From assembly GCF_000745855.1 (NCBI RefSeq), contig NZ_JQKD01000019.1:1-64000 (forward strand): 64,000 bases of DNA, in the 5' to 3' direction. This DNA is from Xenophilus azovorans DSM 13620. GTDB taxonomy: Bacteria; Pseudomonadota; Gammaproteobacteria; Burkholderiales; Burkholderiaceae_C. A program made the position numbers and the translations under genes. Position 1 is the stretch's first letter. Each line of letters starts with the position of its first letter. Positions 50,990 through 58,593 of the stretch are shown here, piece by piece. The notes beneath the pieces were generated by a model. That model was not told where the DNA came from. It saw only the letters and a list, made by a program, of their open reading frames with translations, and ran no database searches.

Positions 50990-52525
50990 TCAGGGTGCGG
51001 CTTCGCGGTGCTGCTCGCGCAGCGCCACCTTGCTCACCTTGCCGGTGGCAAGCCGCGGCAGCTCGGCCACGAAAGCGATCGCCTTGGGGCATTTGTATTT
51101 CGCGATCTGGGTGCGCGCGAATTCGACGAGTTCGTCGGCACTGGCGCCTGCACCCGTCTTGAGAACCACGAAAGCCTTGACGCTCTCGCCCCAGCGCTCG
51201 TCGGGGATGCCGATCACGGCGGACTCGGCGACGGCGGGATGGCGATGCAGCGCCTCCTCCACCTCGCGGCTGTAGATGTTTTCGCCGCCGGAGATGATCA
51301 CGTCCTTCTTGCGATCCACGAGGTAAAGATAGCCGGCCGCATCGAGCACGCCGATGTCGCCGGTGCGCATCCAGCCGCCGGCCAGTGTCTCCAGCGTGGC
51401 CGCGGAGTTGTTCCAATAGCCCGCCATCACCGAATCGTTGCGGAACCAGACCTCGCCCGGTGCCTCGGGAGGGCAGTCCCTGCCGTCGTCGTCGACCACG
51501 CGCAGCTCGCCGCCCGGCAATGAATGGCCGACGGAGCCGATGCGGCGGATCTCCTCCGCAGTGCCGTCGGGCCGCAGCTCGTGCCGGTAGAGGCTCGCGA
51601 TCTGTCCTTCGGTCATCCCGTACTGCACCATGATCGCGCGGCCGATGCGGCGGATCGCGCGCTCCAGCAGCGGCACCGGAATCGGCGCGCCGGCCATGCC
51701 CACCGTCACCAGGCTGGAGAGGTCGTAGTCATCGATGCCGGGCAGGTCCAGCACCATCTGCAACTGCGCGGCCACCAGGAACACCGTGTTGATCCGCTCG
51801 CGCTGCACCAGGCCTGGGAACGCGGCGGCGTCGAAGCCGCGGGCGATCACGCAGGCGCCGGCGCGCAGCATGTGCGCGAGCCGCACGTTGCGCGCGCCGA
51901 CGTGGAACAGCGGCGTGGCCAGCAGCGCGCGGCCGTGCGCCGCGACGTCCATTTCCAGCGCCAGCATCTCGGCCGTGCGCACCTCGATGCGATGCGTCTT
52001 CAGCACGCCCTTGGGCCGGCCGGTGGTGCCGCTCGTGTAGATCAGCGAAATGCCGTCGCCCGCCTCCGGCACGCTGCTCGCCGCAGCGTCGCCGCAGGCG
52101 AGCAGGTCCTCGTAGGCCTCGGCCCAGGGCACCGCCGCGCCGATGCAAACCAGCTTCAACTGCGGGTGGCGCTCGCGCAGGCCGTCGACGAGGCCGGCGT
52201 ACGGGTCTTCGAAGAACAGCACGCGCGCGCCGCTGTCGGCGAGTATCCAGTCCACCTCGGGTGGTGCGAGGCGGAAGTTGATGGTGGCCGCGATCGCACC
52301 CGACCACTCGCAGGCGCCGTACACCTCGCAATAGGCGATGCTGTTCATCGCGAGGATGGCCACCCGGTCTTGCCGGCGCACGCCTCGTGCCGCCAGGGCG
52401 CCGGCCAGCCGGCCGACACGGTCCGCATATCGGGCGTGCGTGAGGCTGTGGCCGCCCTCCACGTAGGCAGGGTGGTCCGGATACCACGCGGCATTGCGGG
52501 CAATGATGGAACGGAAGGTGAGCAT
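50990..52525 (-). CDS. AMP-dependent acyl-CoA synthetase
   Basis: A 511-residue ANL-superfamily ligase that activates a carboxylic acid as acyl-AMP and then acyl-CoA. The phosphate loop is YTSGTTGRPKG near residue 172. VQYGMTEG, GWMRTGDIGVLDAAGYLYLVDRKKD and the C-terminal catalytic lysine segment LATGKVSK are all kept. Length and layout fit medium-chain or aryl-acid ligases. It is the first gene of an operon with two Bug genes. It would prepare an imported acid for the acyl-CoA dehydrogenase and crotonase-type steps encoded elsewhere in the window. The substrate acid is not known. Confidence 0.93.
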   Translation of the reverse strand: MLTFRSIIARNAAWYPDHPAYVEGGHSLTHARYADRVGRLAGALAARGVRRQDRVAILAMNSIAYCEVYGACEWSGAIAATINFRLAPPEVDWILADSGARVLFFEDPYAGLVDGLRERHPQLKLVCIGAAVPWAEAYEDLLACGDAAASSVPEAGDGISLIYTSGTTGRPKGVLKTHRIEVRTAEMLALEMDVAAHGRALLATPLFHVGARNVRLAHMLRAGACVIARGFDAAAFPGLVQRERINTVFLVAAQLQMVLDLPGIDDYDLSSLVTVGMAGAPIPVPLLERAIRRIGRAIMVQYGMTEGQIASLYRHELRPDGTAEEIRRIGSVGHSLPGGELRVVDDDGRDCPPEAPGEVWFRNDSVMAGYWNNSAATLETLAGGWMRTGDIGVLDAAGYLYLVDRKKDVIISGGENIYSREVEEALHRHPAVAESAVIGIPDERWGESVKAFVVLKTGAGASADELVEFARTQIAKYKCPKAIAFVAELPRLATGKVSKVALREQHREAAP

Positions 52526-52576
52526 GGGCGCCGCTACGCTATCCACACGTGCGCTCGCGCGCAAGGGCGGCCGCTG

Positions 52577-52639
52577 AATCAGCACATGCTTGCGGAACTG
52601 CGCCGTCGCCGCTGGTGGCGGCGGTGGCGCGCCTAGACT
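52577..52639 (+). promoter_or_regulatory. GCATCAC-like site plus TAGACT before the MFS gene
   Basis: CAGCACATGCTTGCGGAACTG (ending at 52600) aligns with the site at 42044 (19 of 24 positions), and TAGACT (52634-52639) stands 40 bases after its GGAA, as at 42044. TAGACT is only nine bases ahead of the ATG at 52649, so the transcript would be nearly leaderless. The divergent acyl-CoA synthetase gene starts on the other side of the site. Confidence 0.45.
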
Positions 52640-52648
52640 GCGCCACTC

Positions 52649-53794
52649 ATGCCCGAAGAAGCCGTCCCGGACGCGTTGCCGCTGCGCCTGATCGCGGTGA
52701 TGGTGCTTACCCACACCGCGTTCACCAGCATGCGGCTGGCGCTCACCCTGGCCGTGCTGCAGCAGGGCGGCTCGGCTCTGGCGGTCGGCGTGATCGTCAG
52801 CCTGCTGATGGTGGTGCCGGTGTTCAGCTCGATCGCGATCGGTCGCTGGACCGACCGCGCCGGTCACGTGCCGGCGGCGCTGGCAGGTCTGGCGCTGATC
52901 GTCGTTGGCGGGCTGGTCGCCACTCGGCAGGTGCTGCCCGCGCTGGCCTGCGGCGCCGTGCTGATCGGCTCCGGCCAGGCGATGGTGCAGGTGGCCATCA
53001 TGGATGCCATCGGGCAGGGCGGCGGCGAGGGCGCCGCGCGGCGCTTCTCCGCGCTCTCGCTTGGCTTCTCGGTGTCCGGCTTTTTCGGCCCGATCCTCAC
53101 CGGCCTCGCGATCGACCATGCAGGCCACGCGCTCGCCTTCTTCACCCTGTGCCTGCCGGCCTCGGCAGCATGGCTGCTGGCGCTGCGCTCCGCACCGGCC
53201 GCGGCACGGGCGCCGGCAACTGCGCCGCGCGGCACGGCGGGGGCCCTGTGGGCCGATCCGCGCCTGCGCGCCGTGCTGCTGGTGACCGCGCTGCTGGCGA
53301 TGGCGTGGGACCTCTTCACCTTCGTGATGCCGGTGCATGGCACCCGCCTCGGCTTGTCCGCCACCGCGATCGGCACCGTCGCGGGCAGCTTCGCCGCCGG
53401 CTGCTTCTCCATTCGACTGGTGCTCGGTCGCCTTGCAGCGCGGCTTGGCGAGCGGCGCATCCTCTGGGGCGCGCTCACCGGCACAGCCATGTGCTACGCC
53501 CTGTTCCCGCTGGCGGGCGGCCTGCCGGCGATGGCCGTGCTGGCCTACGTGATCGGGCTGTTCCTCGGCAGCGGCCAGCCGATGGCCATGAGCCTCCTGC
53601 ACCGCAGCGCGCCGGCAGGCCGCAGCGGCGAGGTCATGGGCGTGCGCACCGTGATCGTCAGCATCAGCCAGACGGCCCTGCCGCTGGTGTTCGGTGCGCT
53701 GGGTGCGGCGCTCGGCACCGGCCCGGTGTTCCTCGCGGTGGCGGCCGCGATGGGTAGCGGCATGGCGTGGGTGCGCCGCAGCAGCCCCCGGTAG
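52649..53794 (+). CDS. major facilitator superfamily transporter
   Basis: A 381-residue inner-membrane protein with about 12 hydrophobic segments. GRWTDRAGHVPA after the second helix is the MFS loop 2-3 motif, and LGRLAARLGERRI is its echo in the second half. No large soluble domain is seen. It may export a toxic intermediate or import an aromatic or fatty acid, given the divergent acyl-CoA synthetase gene. Direction and substrate are unresolved. Immediately after its stop begins a decayed copy of the end of a Bug gene. Confidence 0.88.
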   Translation: MPEEAVPDALPLRLIAVMVLTHTAFTSMRLALTLAVLQQGGSALAVGVIVSLLMVVPVFSSIAIGRWTDRAGHVPAALAGLALIVVGGLVATRQVLPALACGAVLIGSGQAMVQVAIMDAIGQGGGEGAARRFSALSLGFSVSGFFGPILTGLAIDHAGHALAFFTLCLPASAAWLLALRSAPAAARAPATAPRGTAGALWADPRLRAVLLVTALLAMAWDLFTFVMPVHGTRLGLSATAIGTVAGSFAAGCFSIRLVLGRLAARLGERRILWGALTGTAMCYALFPLAGGLPAMAVLAYVIGLFLGSGQPMAMSLLHRSAPAGRSGEVMGVRTVIVSISQTALPLVFGALGAALGTGPVFLAVAAAMGSGMAWVRRSSPR

Positions 53795-53865
53795 ACGCAG
53801 CCGCCTGCTGCAGCTGCATCCCCACGGCCTCGGCCGCGCTCTCTGTAGATCGACAGGCTGTCGCG
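53795..53865. repeat. direct repeat, left copy: decayed 3' end of a Bug gene
   Basis: This 71-base stretch matches 58524-58593 at nearly every position (two substitutions and one inserted base). The other copy is the intact C-terminal coding end of the Bug gene at 58534. Here the insertion shifts the frame and the stop is lost. The two copies bracket a 4.66-kb segment with a decayed LysR gene, a split porin, an IS110 element and an AraC gene. Confidence 0.8.
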
Positions 53866-53880
53866 TTGCCGGCTTGCGCT

Positions 53881-54273
53881 TCAGTGACCCCGGCAGAGGT
53901 GGCTCTGGCGTCGGTTCACCAACGCGACCTCCGTCACGTCCGGCACCCTATGCAGCGCGGCTGCGAATTTCGCGTCCGCGTCTCCGACGTACCCGATGGT
54001 CCTGTTGACGAGGGAAAGGATGTCGTCGCAGTCTTCCTTCAGGGCGATGCCGCGTCGGGTCAGCAGCACCTTGCGCGTGGTGCGCTGAAGCAAGGGCGTC
54101 TCGAGCATCGTCTCGAGCCTTGCAATGCTCCTGCTGACGCTGGACTTGTGAATCTGCAATGCATCGGCTGCCAAGGAGAAGCTCGCCAGGGAAGCGACAT
54201 ACGCAAAGACACGGAGATCGTTGAGGTCGATCAGCTTTTCCGCGGCAGGTCTGGATGAGATGCTGTTCTGCAT
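53881..54273 (-). pseudogene. truncated LysR-family regulator
   Basis: A 130-codon remnant. The HTH is complete (LNDLRVFAYVASLASFSLAADAL, IHKSSVSRSIARLETML), and the linker helix runs on through ILSLVNRTIGYVGDADAKF. After that about 25-30 residues of the first effector strands are missing, and a short piece (HRVPDVTEVALVNRRQSHL) looks like the following segment. The chain then ends at LCRGH, about 170 residues short. It abuts the left copy of the direct repeat, so the deletion may be linked to that rearrangement. A free HTH fragment might still bind DNA. Confidence 0.7.
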
Positions 54274-54415
54274 GTGAGGCTCGTCCGGAAATCCTGGCTT
54301 CGCTCAGGCAGTCCCCTGGTCGCCGGTTGAGCGGAGATTGGCGTAGGGGGTCACAGATGTCGGCCGATTTCGCAACCGAAAGTGCGACTCTCTCGGCTCC
54401 TCGGCAGGCGAAAGA

Positions 54416-54461
54416 CCACCCAGCCCGCGGCTGGGTGGCTTCCAAGGCCTCTCGGAGGCCT
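54416..54461 (-). terminator. tandem hairpins terminating the porin transcript
   Basis: CCACCCAGCC (54416-54425) and GGCTGGGTGG (54429-54438) form a perfect 10-bp stem with a three-base loop, followed on the minus strand by TCTTTC. A second perfect hairpin, AGGCCTC/GAGGCCT, lies at 54445-54461. They are 17 to 62 bases past the porin stop. The second could serve transcripts from the LysR side, but both fit porin termination. Confidence 0.75.
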
Positions 54462-54477
54462 GGATCGCCGCGTCGGA

Positions 54478-55665
54478 TCAGAAGGCGTGGCGAAGGCCGA
54501 AGTCGTAACCGGTCGAGGTCTTCGGCGTAAAGCTCTGGCCGCTGAAGCTGGTCACGAAAGCCGGGCCGCCCACGGTCTGTGCAGCGCCGTTCTTGTTGCG
54601 CACGCGAGCCACCGTGGCGTACAGGGCGGTACGCTTCGACAGGTTGTACACGTAGCCGATCGCGAACTTGTTGGCCTTCGGATCGTCGCCCGTGCCGAAC
54701 AGGGTGGCCGGCGTGTTCAGGTCGTACTTGACGGCCGCGTAGGACGCGCGGATCAGGCCAGGGCCGACGGGCACGGTCACGCCCAGCAGGTAACCCTTCA
54801 GCGTGGTGTCGGGAATCGGGCCGAGCACGAAGCTGTCCTGATCGACCTCGTTCTTGAGCTTCGAGTATTCGCCGAAGAGCTTCACGACGCCGAAGTCGTA
54901 GGAAGCGCCGAGGTTGAAGCTCTTGACGTTGGTCGTCGTGCCATCGAAGAAGTCGTCGCCGGTGGTGCTCTGGCCGTAGGAGGCAGCCACATCCAGCGGG
55001 CCGTTGGCGTAGCCGAAGCGGCCGCCGACATAACGACCGGTGCGCTGGCTGTTCGCCACGTCCGGCGTCGCAACGCCCGGATCGTACTTGTTGCGCTCGT
55101 GGAAGCCGTACATCACCTGGCCATAGAAGCCGCCGAGGTTCGGGGGCAGGAAGTAGCCGATGGTGTTGCTGGCGCGAACATAGTTGCTGCCAGTCACGTT
55201 GGCGAAGACGGAGGGGATGCCCGTCGTCGCACCGCCGAGCCAGGTGTTGACGCCGCCGTTGGCCGTAAAGATCAGGCTCGCGCCTACGCCGAGGGTGCCG
55301 AACGGATCGAACACGGTGTCGTTCCAGAACGTCGGGGTGTAGTCACGGCCCAGACGAATTTCACCGAAGCCGCCCGACAGGCTCACGGTCGAGCGACGAG
55401 CAAAGGTCGCGATGCCTTGCTGGCCGTCGTCGTTGGAGATCGGGGCTTCGAGCCAGAAACTGGCAGCCATGCCACCGCCGAGATCTTCCGTGCCACGGAA
55501 GCCCAGACGGCTGGTGGTGTAGCCCGAGTGCGTCAGCACATTGCGCTTCACCGTGATGCTGTCGAGGTAGCCCAGCGGAGGGACCAGGAAGCCGTTCGAG
55601 TTGTCCGATTTGTTCGAGTAGCTGCTGATCGTAGCGTCGATCACGCCGAACAGCGTGATCGACGA
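54478..55665 (-). pseudogene. Gram-negative outer-membrane porin, mature part, separated from its signal peptide by an IS
   Basis: Encodes about 395 residues of a trimeric general porin (Porin_4/OmpC-like of betaproteobacteria). SSITLFGVIDATISSY opens the barrel, followed by LGFRGTEDLGGGMAASFWLE, FARRSTVSLSGGFGEIRLGRD, many alternating beta-strands, and a C-terminal FGLRHAF with the terminal aromatic residue for outer-membrane assembly. There is no signal peptide in this piece. It is found at 57224-57283, with an IS110-type element between. As it stands no porin can be exported; precise excision would restore a frame of about 415 codons. A terminator follows at 54416-54461. Confidence 0.9.
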
Positions 55666-55670
55666 CTGAT

Positions 55671-55946
55671 ATGGCCCCTCTTTGTCAAGAGGCACAGAGT
55701 TGCCTGCCTCGTGAGAAGCACGAGATGAGGCCCACGACAGATCGGCACTCGATGGGCAGCGCGACGCACGAGCTTGAAGCGACGGTGGATCAGCCTGATA
55801 TCCGCGGACTGGCTACCGCATGTCAACGATTCGTCGCGGGGCTGCCTCGATCTGATAGTCGGAGGCCGTCGCAAGGACGCTCACGTAGTCGAGACGAGGA
55901 TTCCCCTGGCCGTGCTCGCCTGTCGCGCTGCCCATCGAGTGCGAAC
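55671..55946 (-). ncRNA. candidate guide (bridge/seek) RNA region of the IS110 element
   Basis: The 276 bases between the transposase stop and the element's end have no ORF of their own. In IS1111-type elements this region encodes a structured RNA that recognises both the element's ends and its target. Two words support this here. CTGATAT at 55795-55801 repeats the first seven bases of the element (55666-55672). GCTGCCTCG at 55841-55849 equals nine bases of the minus-strand target just ahead of the insertion (complement of 57230-57238). Transcript limits and folding were not determined. Confidence 0.4.
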
Positions 55947-57053
55947 TCAGGTTGGGTGCTGCACCAGTCGTCCAGCCTCCCACAGGAAGGCAGCCAGTTC
56001 ACGGGCCACCGCCACGCAAATCTTGTTGGAGTGCATGCCGCGTGCGCTCAGGCGCCGATATCGAGAACACAGCCGCAATTGAGCACGCCAGGCGATCTCG
56101 CACACGCTGCGAGGCTGGTCCTGCTGGCGCTCGGTGACGGGACGGCTCATACGCGCCGAATAGCGGTAGCACCAGGCGGCCTCGACCAGCACACGACGCA
56201 CATGGGCATTGCCGGTCTTGGTGATGCTGCCCTGCGAGCGGGACTGGCCGCTGCTGAACTCGCTGGGCACCAGTCCCAGATAGGCCATCAATTGCTTGGG
56301 ATGCTCGAAGCGGTGCAGATCGCCCAACTCGGACACCAGCGAAACGGCAGCGACGAAGTCGATGCCCTTGAAGCACATCAGGGCCCGCACGGCAGCGCCG
56401 AAGCGCCAGTGGGCGATCTGCTCGCGCAGCGCCGCCGTGATGCGCTCGACCCGCTGCCCGGCCTCCACAACAGCGCTGCGGTACTCGGCCCAGGCGATCT
56501 GCTGGGCCGGATGCTCGAAGGCGATGCGCGCCAGGAAGCGCTCATGGGTCGCTCCCCACGAGGTCTTGCCCGTGTAGGGCTTGCCATGTCGCAGCAGCAT
56601 CGCCTTGAGCTGCTGGCGTGCCTTCAGCCGCGCCCGCACCGCGTCCTCGCGGGCACGCGAGAGGTCGCGGATCGCCTCGTCGCGCGCATCGGGCAGCGTC
56701 ACCGGCGTGAGTTCGCCCGAGCGCAGATAGCTCGCCAGCGTCAGCGCATCGCGCCGATCAGTCTTGATGCGCTCGCCCGGCCGGCGTGGCATCTTGCTCA
56801 CCGCGATCACTTGGCAGCGCCAGCCTTGGCGATGGAGTTCGCGCGCCAGCGCAAAGCCGCAGGGGCCGGCCTCGTAGGCCAGCAGCGTGTGTGCCGCCTC
56901 GCCCAGACGCGACAGCGTCTTGAGCAACTCGCCCACCTTCGCCCCGCAGGTGCCCACGAACCGGGGTGCAGCGCGGCCGGCATCGGCCACCGCCACCGCA
57001 ATGGAGTCCTTGTGAACATCCAAGCCGACAAATACAGTGATATCGTCTTCCAT
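55947..57053 (-). CDS. IS110-family transposase (DEDD plus serine)
   Basis: A 368-residue recombinase. The RuvC-like half has FVGLDVHKDSIAVAV (Asp), LAYEAGPCGFALA (Glu) and IKTDRRDALTLA (Asp/Asp). The C-terminal Transposase_20 half has MAYLGLVPSEFSSGQSRSQG followed by ITKTGNAHVRRVL, containing the reactive serine. The start at 57053 (MEDDITVF) has AGGAGG upstream; the frame's 37 upstream codons lie in the element's 5' end. It appears intact and therefore possibly active. It works with an element-encoded guide RNA in characterised relatives. Confidence 0.94.
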   Translation of the reverse strand: MEDDITVFVGLDVHKDSIAVAVADAGRAAPRFVGTCGAKVGELLKTLSRLGEAAHTLLAYEAGPCGFALARELHRQGWRCQVIAVSKMPRRPGERIKTDRRDALTLASYLRSGELTPVTLPDARDEAIRDLSRAREDAVRARLKARQQLKAMLLRHGKPYTGKTSWGATHERFLARIAFEHPAQQIAWAEYRSAVVEAGQRVERITAALREQIAHWRFGAAVRALMCFKGIDFVAAVSLVSELGDLHRFEHPKQLMAYLGLVPSEFSSGQSRSQGSITKTGNAHVRRVLVEAAWCYRYSARMSRPVTERQQDQPRSVCEIAWRAQLRLCSRYRRLSARGMHSNKICVAVARELAAFLWEAGRLVQHPT

Positions 57054-57223
57054 GGTCTGCCTCCTGAATCGACGTACGCAGATCACGCCTTGCGGCGTTC
57101 TGCCTGTGGCTCTACGCACTGCCGTGCGCAGCCCACGATAAGCCCGGAGGCAGACCACCTCCAACTCCCCAACTTCAACCTATGTGGCCCCTCGCGACTC
57201 AACGCGGGCTGGGGCCATGTTGT

Positions 57224-57283
57224 CTGAGCCGAGGCAGCGCCGGCAACAGCCAGGGCAGCCAGGGCAACCAGATTCTTTTTCAT
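57224..57283 (-). pseudogene. porin signal peptide, 5' part of the split porin gene
   Basis: From ATG 57283 the minus strand reads MKKNLVALAALAVAGAASAQ, a textbook Sec signal peptide of this porin family, with GGAGA 7-12 bases upstream. After the AQ cleavage site the reading frame runs into the IS110 end (TTWPQPAL). Joining CAG (57226-57224) to TCG (55665-55663) recreates AQ-SSITLFGVID, the normal junction. Confidence 0.9.
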
Positions 57284-57400
57284 GCAAGTGTCTCCAAGGT
57301 TGAACATAGGGCCCCGGCGCGAAGGGCTCACCCCGGGCCAACCTCCCTTTGGGAAGTTGTCGAGATTCCATCAGGACTGCGCCTCGAGAGCGGAGTCATT

Positions 57401-57432
57401 CATGCAAAGTCAGCCGATAACCATGCAAAGTC
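57401..57432 (-). promoter_or_regulatory. two CATGCAAAGTC direct repeats, probable AraC-type operator of the porin
   Basis: CATGCAAAGTC occurs at 57401-57411 and again at 57422-57432, start-to-start distance 21 bases (two helical turns), the layout of AraC/XylS half-sites. It lies about 120-150 bases before the porin start codon and 44 bases past the AraC stop. The rest of the 192-base gap holds the porin promoter region and no gene. Confidence 0.6.
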
Positions 57433-57475
57433 GACCTGGGAGATTGGCATTCGTGTTGCCGAATCACGACAACGC

Positions 57476-58504
57476 TCATGGCGATGCAACCCGCATGGCC
57501 TGCCGCATCTTGCTCGGGGCGACCAGGTACCAGTCCTTGAACTTGCGGGTGAAGTTCGTGGGATCGGCATAGCCCAGCTGCGCTGCGATGCCTTCGATCG
57601 ACAGCTCGGTATGGCGCAGGTGCCAGGCGGCATGCGTCCTGCGCAGTTCGTCCTTGATCTCGGTGTAGGTCAAGCCGACCTCCGCGAGTCTTCGCACCAG
57701 CGCTCGCGCGGAGATGCCCAGCTCCCGGGCCAACTCGCCGGCATCCGGGTTGGCTGCGAGCCGCTCGAGGAGCGCACGCCGCACACGCTGCACGAACGCA
57801 CCGTGCACCAGTTCCGATTCCATCTTCTGGCAGAGCTGCTCAGCTTCGGAAAACGCCTTTGCATCCGCCGCGATGCTGGGCGACCGAAGCAGCTCCACCG
57901 GCAGTTCGAGCGACAGGCAGTCCTGATCAAAGCTGACCTTGCGAACGTAACGCAGGCACGGAAGGTCGTTGCCCGCAGGGCGGGGGTAGGGCAGCCCCAA
58001 GGCAAGCTCGTCCGCGGGTCGCCCCAGGATCGCCTCCAGCAGCCGGCAATGCGCGCCGACGATCGTCTGCATGACGAAGACATGCGTCTCGCACAGCGGC
58101 ACGATCGGCTTCACCGTGAGGGTGCTCCATCGCGGCCCGTTGTGCAGACTGAACTCCAGACGCCCGAAGATCAGCCGGGCATGCCGGCACAGGAAGCGCA
58201 GGCCATGCCCCAGGTTGTCGCTCGTCACTGCCCCGATCCCCACCGGCGTGTGATAGGGCTGGAGCATGGATCCGGCGATCAGGCCCAGGTCGGGCTCGCC
58301 GCTGCACCGGATGGCATAGGCGACGAATCGACGGAAGACCTCGAAGTCCACCATGTGCTGGCCGTCGCAGAGGTCCTGCCAGGCCAGGCCTGCATTGGAC
58401 AGCACGGTCGACGGACGGATGCCGAGGCTGCTCAGGCAGTCCATCGTGCTTCGGATGTAGACCGGCGGCGCAAACGGGATGCGGGGCTGCTCTTCGGTCT
58501 TCAT
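57476..58504 (-). CDS. AraC-family transcriptional regulator with Arabinose_bd-type N-terminus
   Basis: A 342-residue regulator. The N-terminal half (MDCLSSLGIRPSTVLSNAGL, MVDFEVFRRFVAYAIRCSGEPDLGL) is the sensor domain of OruR/ArgR-like AraC proteins. The C-terminal 100 residues hold the paired HTH: ELARELGISARALVRRLAE, then SIEGIAAQLGYADPTNFTRKFKDW. It follows the Bug gene by 29 bases as the last gene of the Liv-SMP30-TauD-Bug operon, and the porin gene comes next on the same strand. Direct repeats at 57401-57432 are its likely binding site, which would link porin expression to this catabolic operon. Confidence 0.92.
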   Translation of the reverse strand: MKTEEQPRIPFAPPVYIRSTMDCLSSLGIRPSTVLSNAGLAWQDLCDGQHMVDFEVFRRFVAYAIRCSGEPDLGLIAGSMLQPYHTPVGIGAVTSDNLGHGLRFLCRHARLIFGRLEFSLHNGPRWSTLTVKPIVPLCETHVFVMQTIVGAHCRLLEAILGRPADELALGLPYPRPAGNDLPCLRYVRKVSFDQDCLSLELPVELLRSPSIAADAKAFSEAEQLCQKMESELVHGAFVQRVRRALLERLAANPDAGELARELGISARALVRRLAEVGLTYTEIKDELRRTHAAWHLRHTELSIEGIAAQLGYADPTNFTRKFKDWYLVAPSKMRQAMRVASP

Positions 58505-58523
58505 GGCTCGGTGCTGGCGGTGA

Positions 58524-58593
58524 ACGCAGCCGCCTACTGCGGCTGCATCCCCACGGCCTCGGCCGCGCTCTTGTAGATCGACAGGCTGTCGCG
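58524..58593. repeat. direct repeat, right copy: intact 3' end of the Bug gene
   Basis: Parent copy of 53795-53865. It covers the last coding bases of the Bug gene, including its stop at 58534-58536, and a few bases beyond. Confidence 0.8.

Larger units (their letters stand above)
55666..57223 (-). mobile_element. IS110-family element, IS1111-like, inserted in the porin gene
   Basis: About 1.56 kb. One DEDD transposase gene is flanked by a short 5' end and a 280-base non-coding 3' end. Subterminal 8-bp inverted repeats ATGGCCCC (55671-55678) and GGGGCCAT (57211-57218) each lie five bases in from the ends. TCAG occurs at both junctions (minus strand GCTCAG/ACAAC and ATATCAG/TCG), so the limits are ambiguous by four bases. 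No target duplication is required in this family. Subterminal repeats and the long 3' non-coding end point to the IS1111 subgroup. Confidence 0.88.

Noticed and set aside
50990-53602. 870-codon reading of the acyl-CoA synthetase frame
   Set aside because: The N-terminal extension is antisense to the MFS gene; homology begins at MLTFRSIIARN (52525).
55831-55836. TCGTCG in the IS110 non-coding end as a second target word
   Set aside because: It matches the first bases of the mature porin (TCGTCG), but six bases are too few in GC-rich DNA, and its orientation relative to the nine-base word does not fit a simple left/right guide pair.
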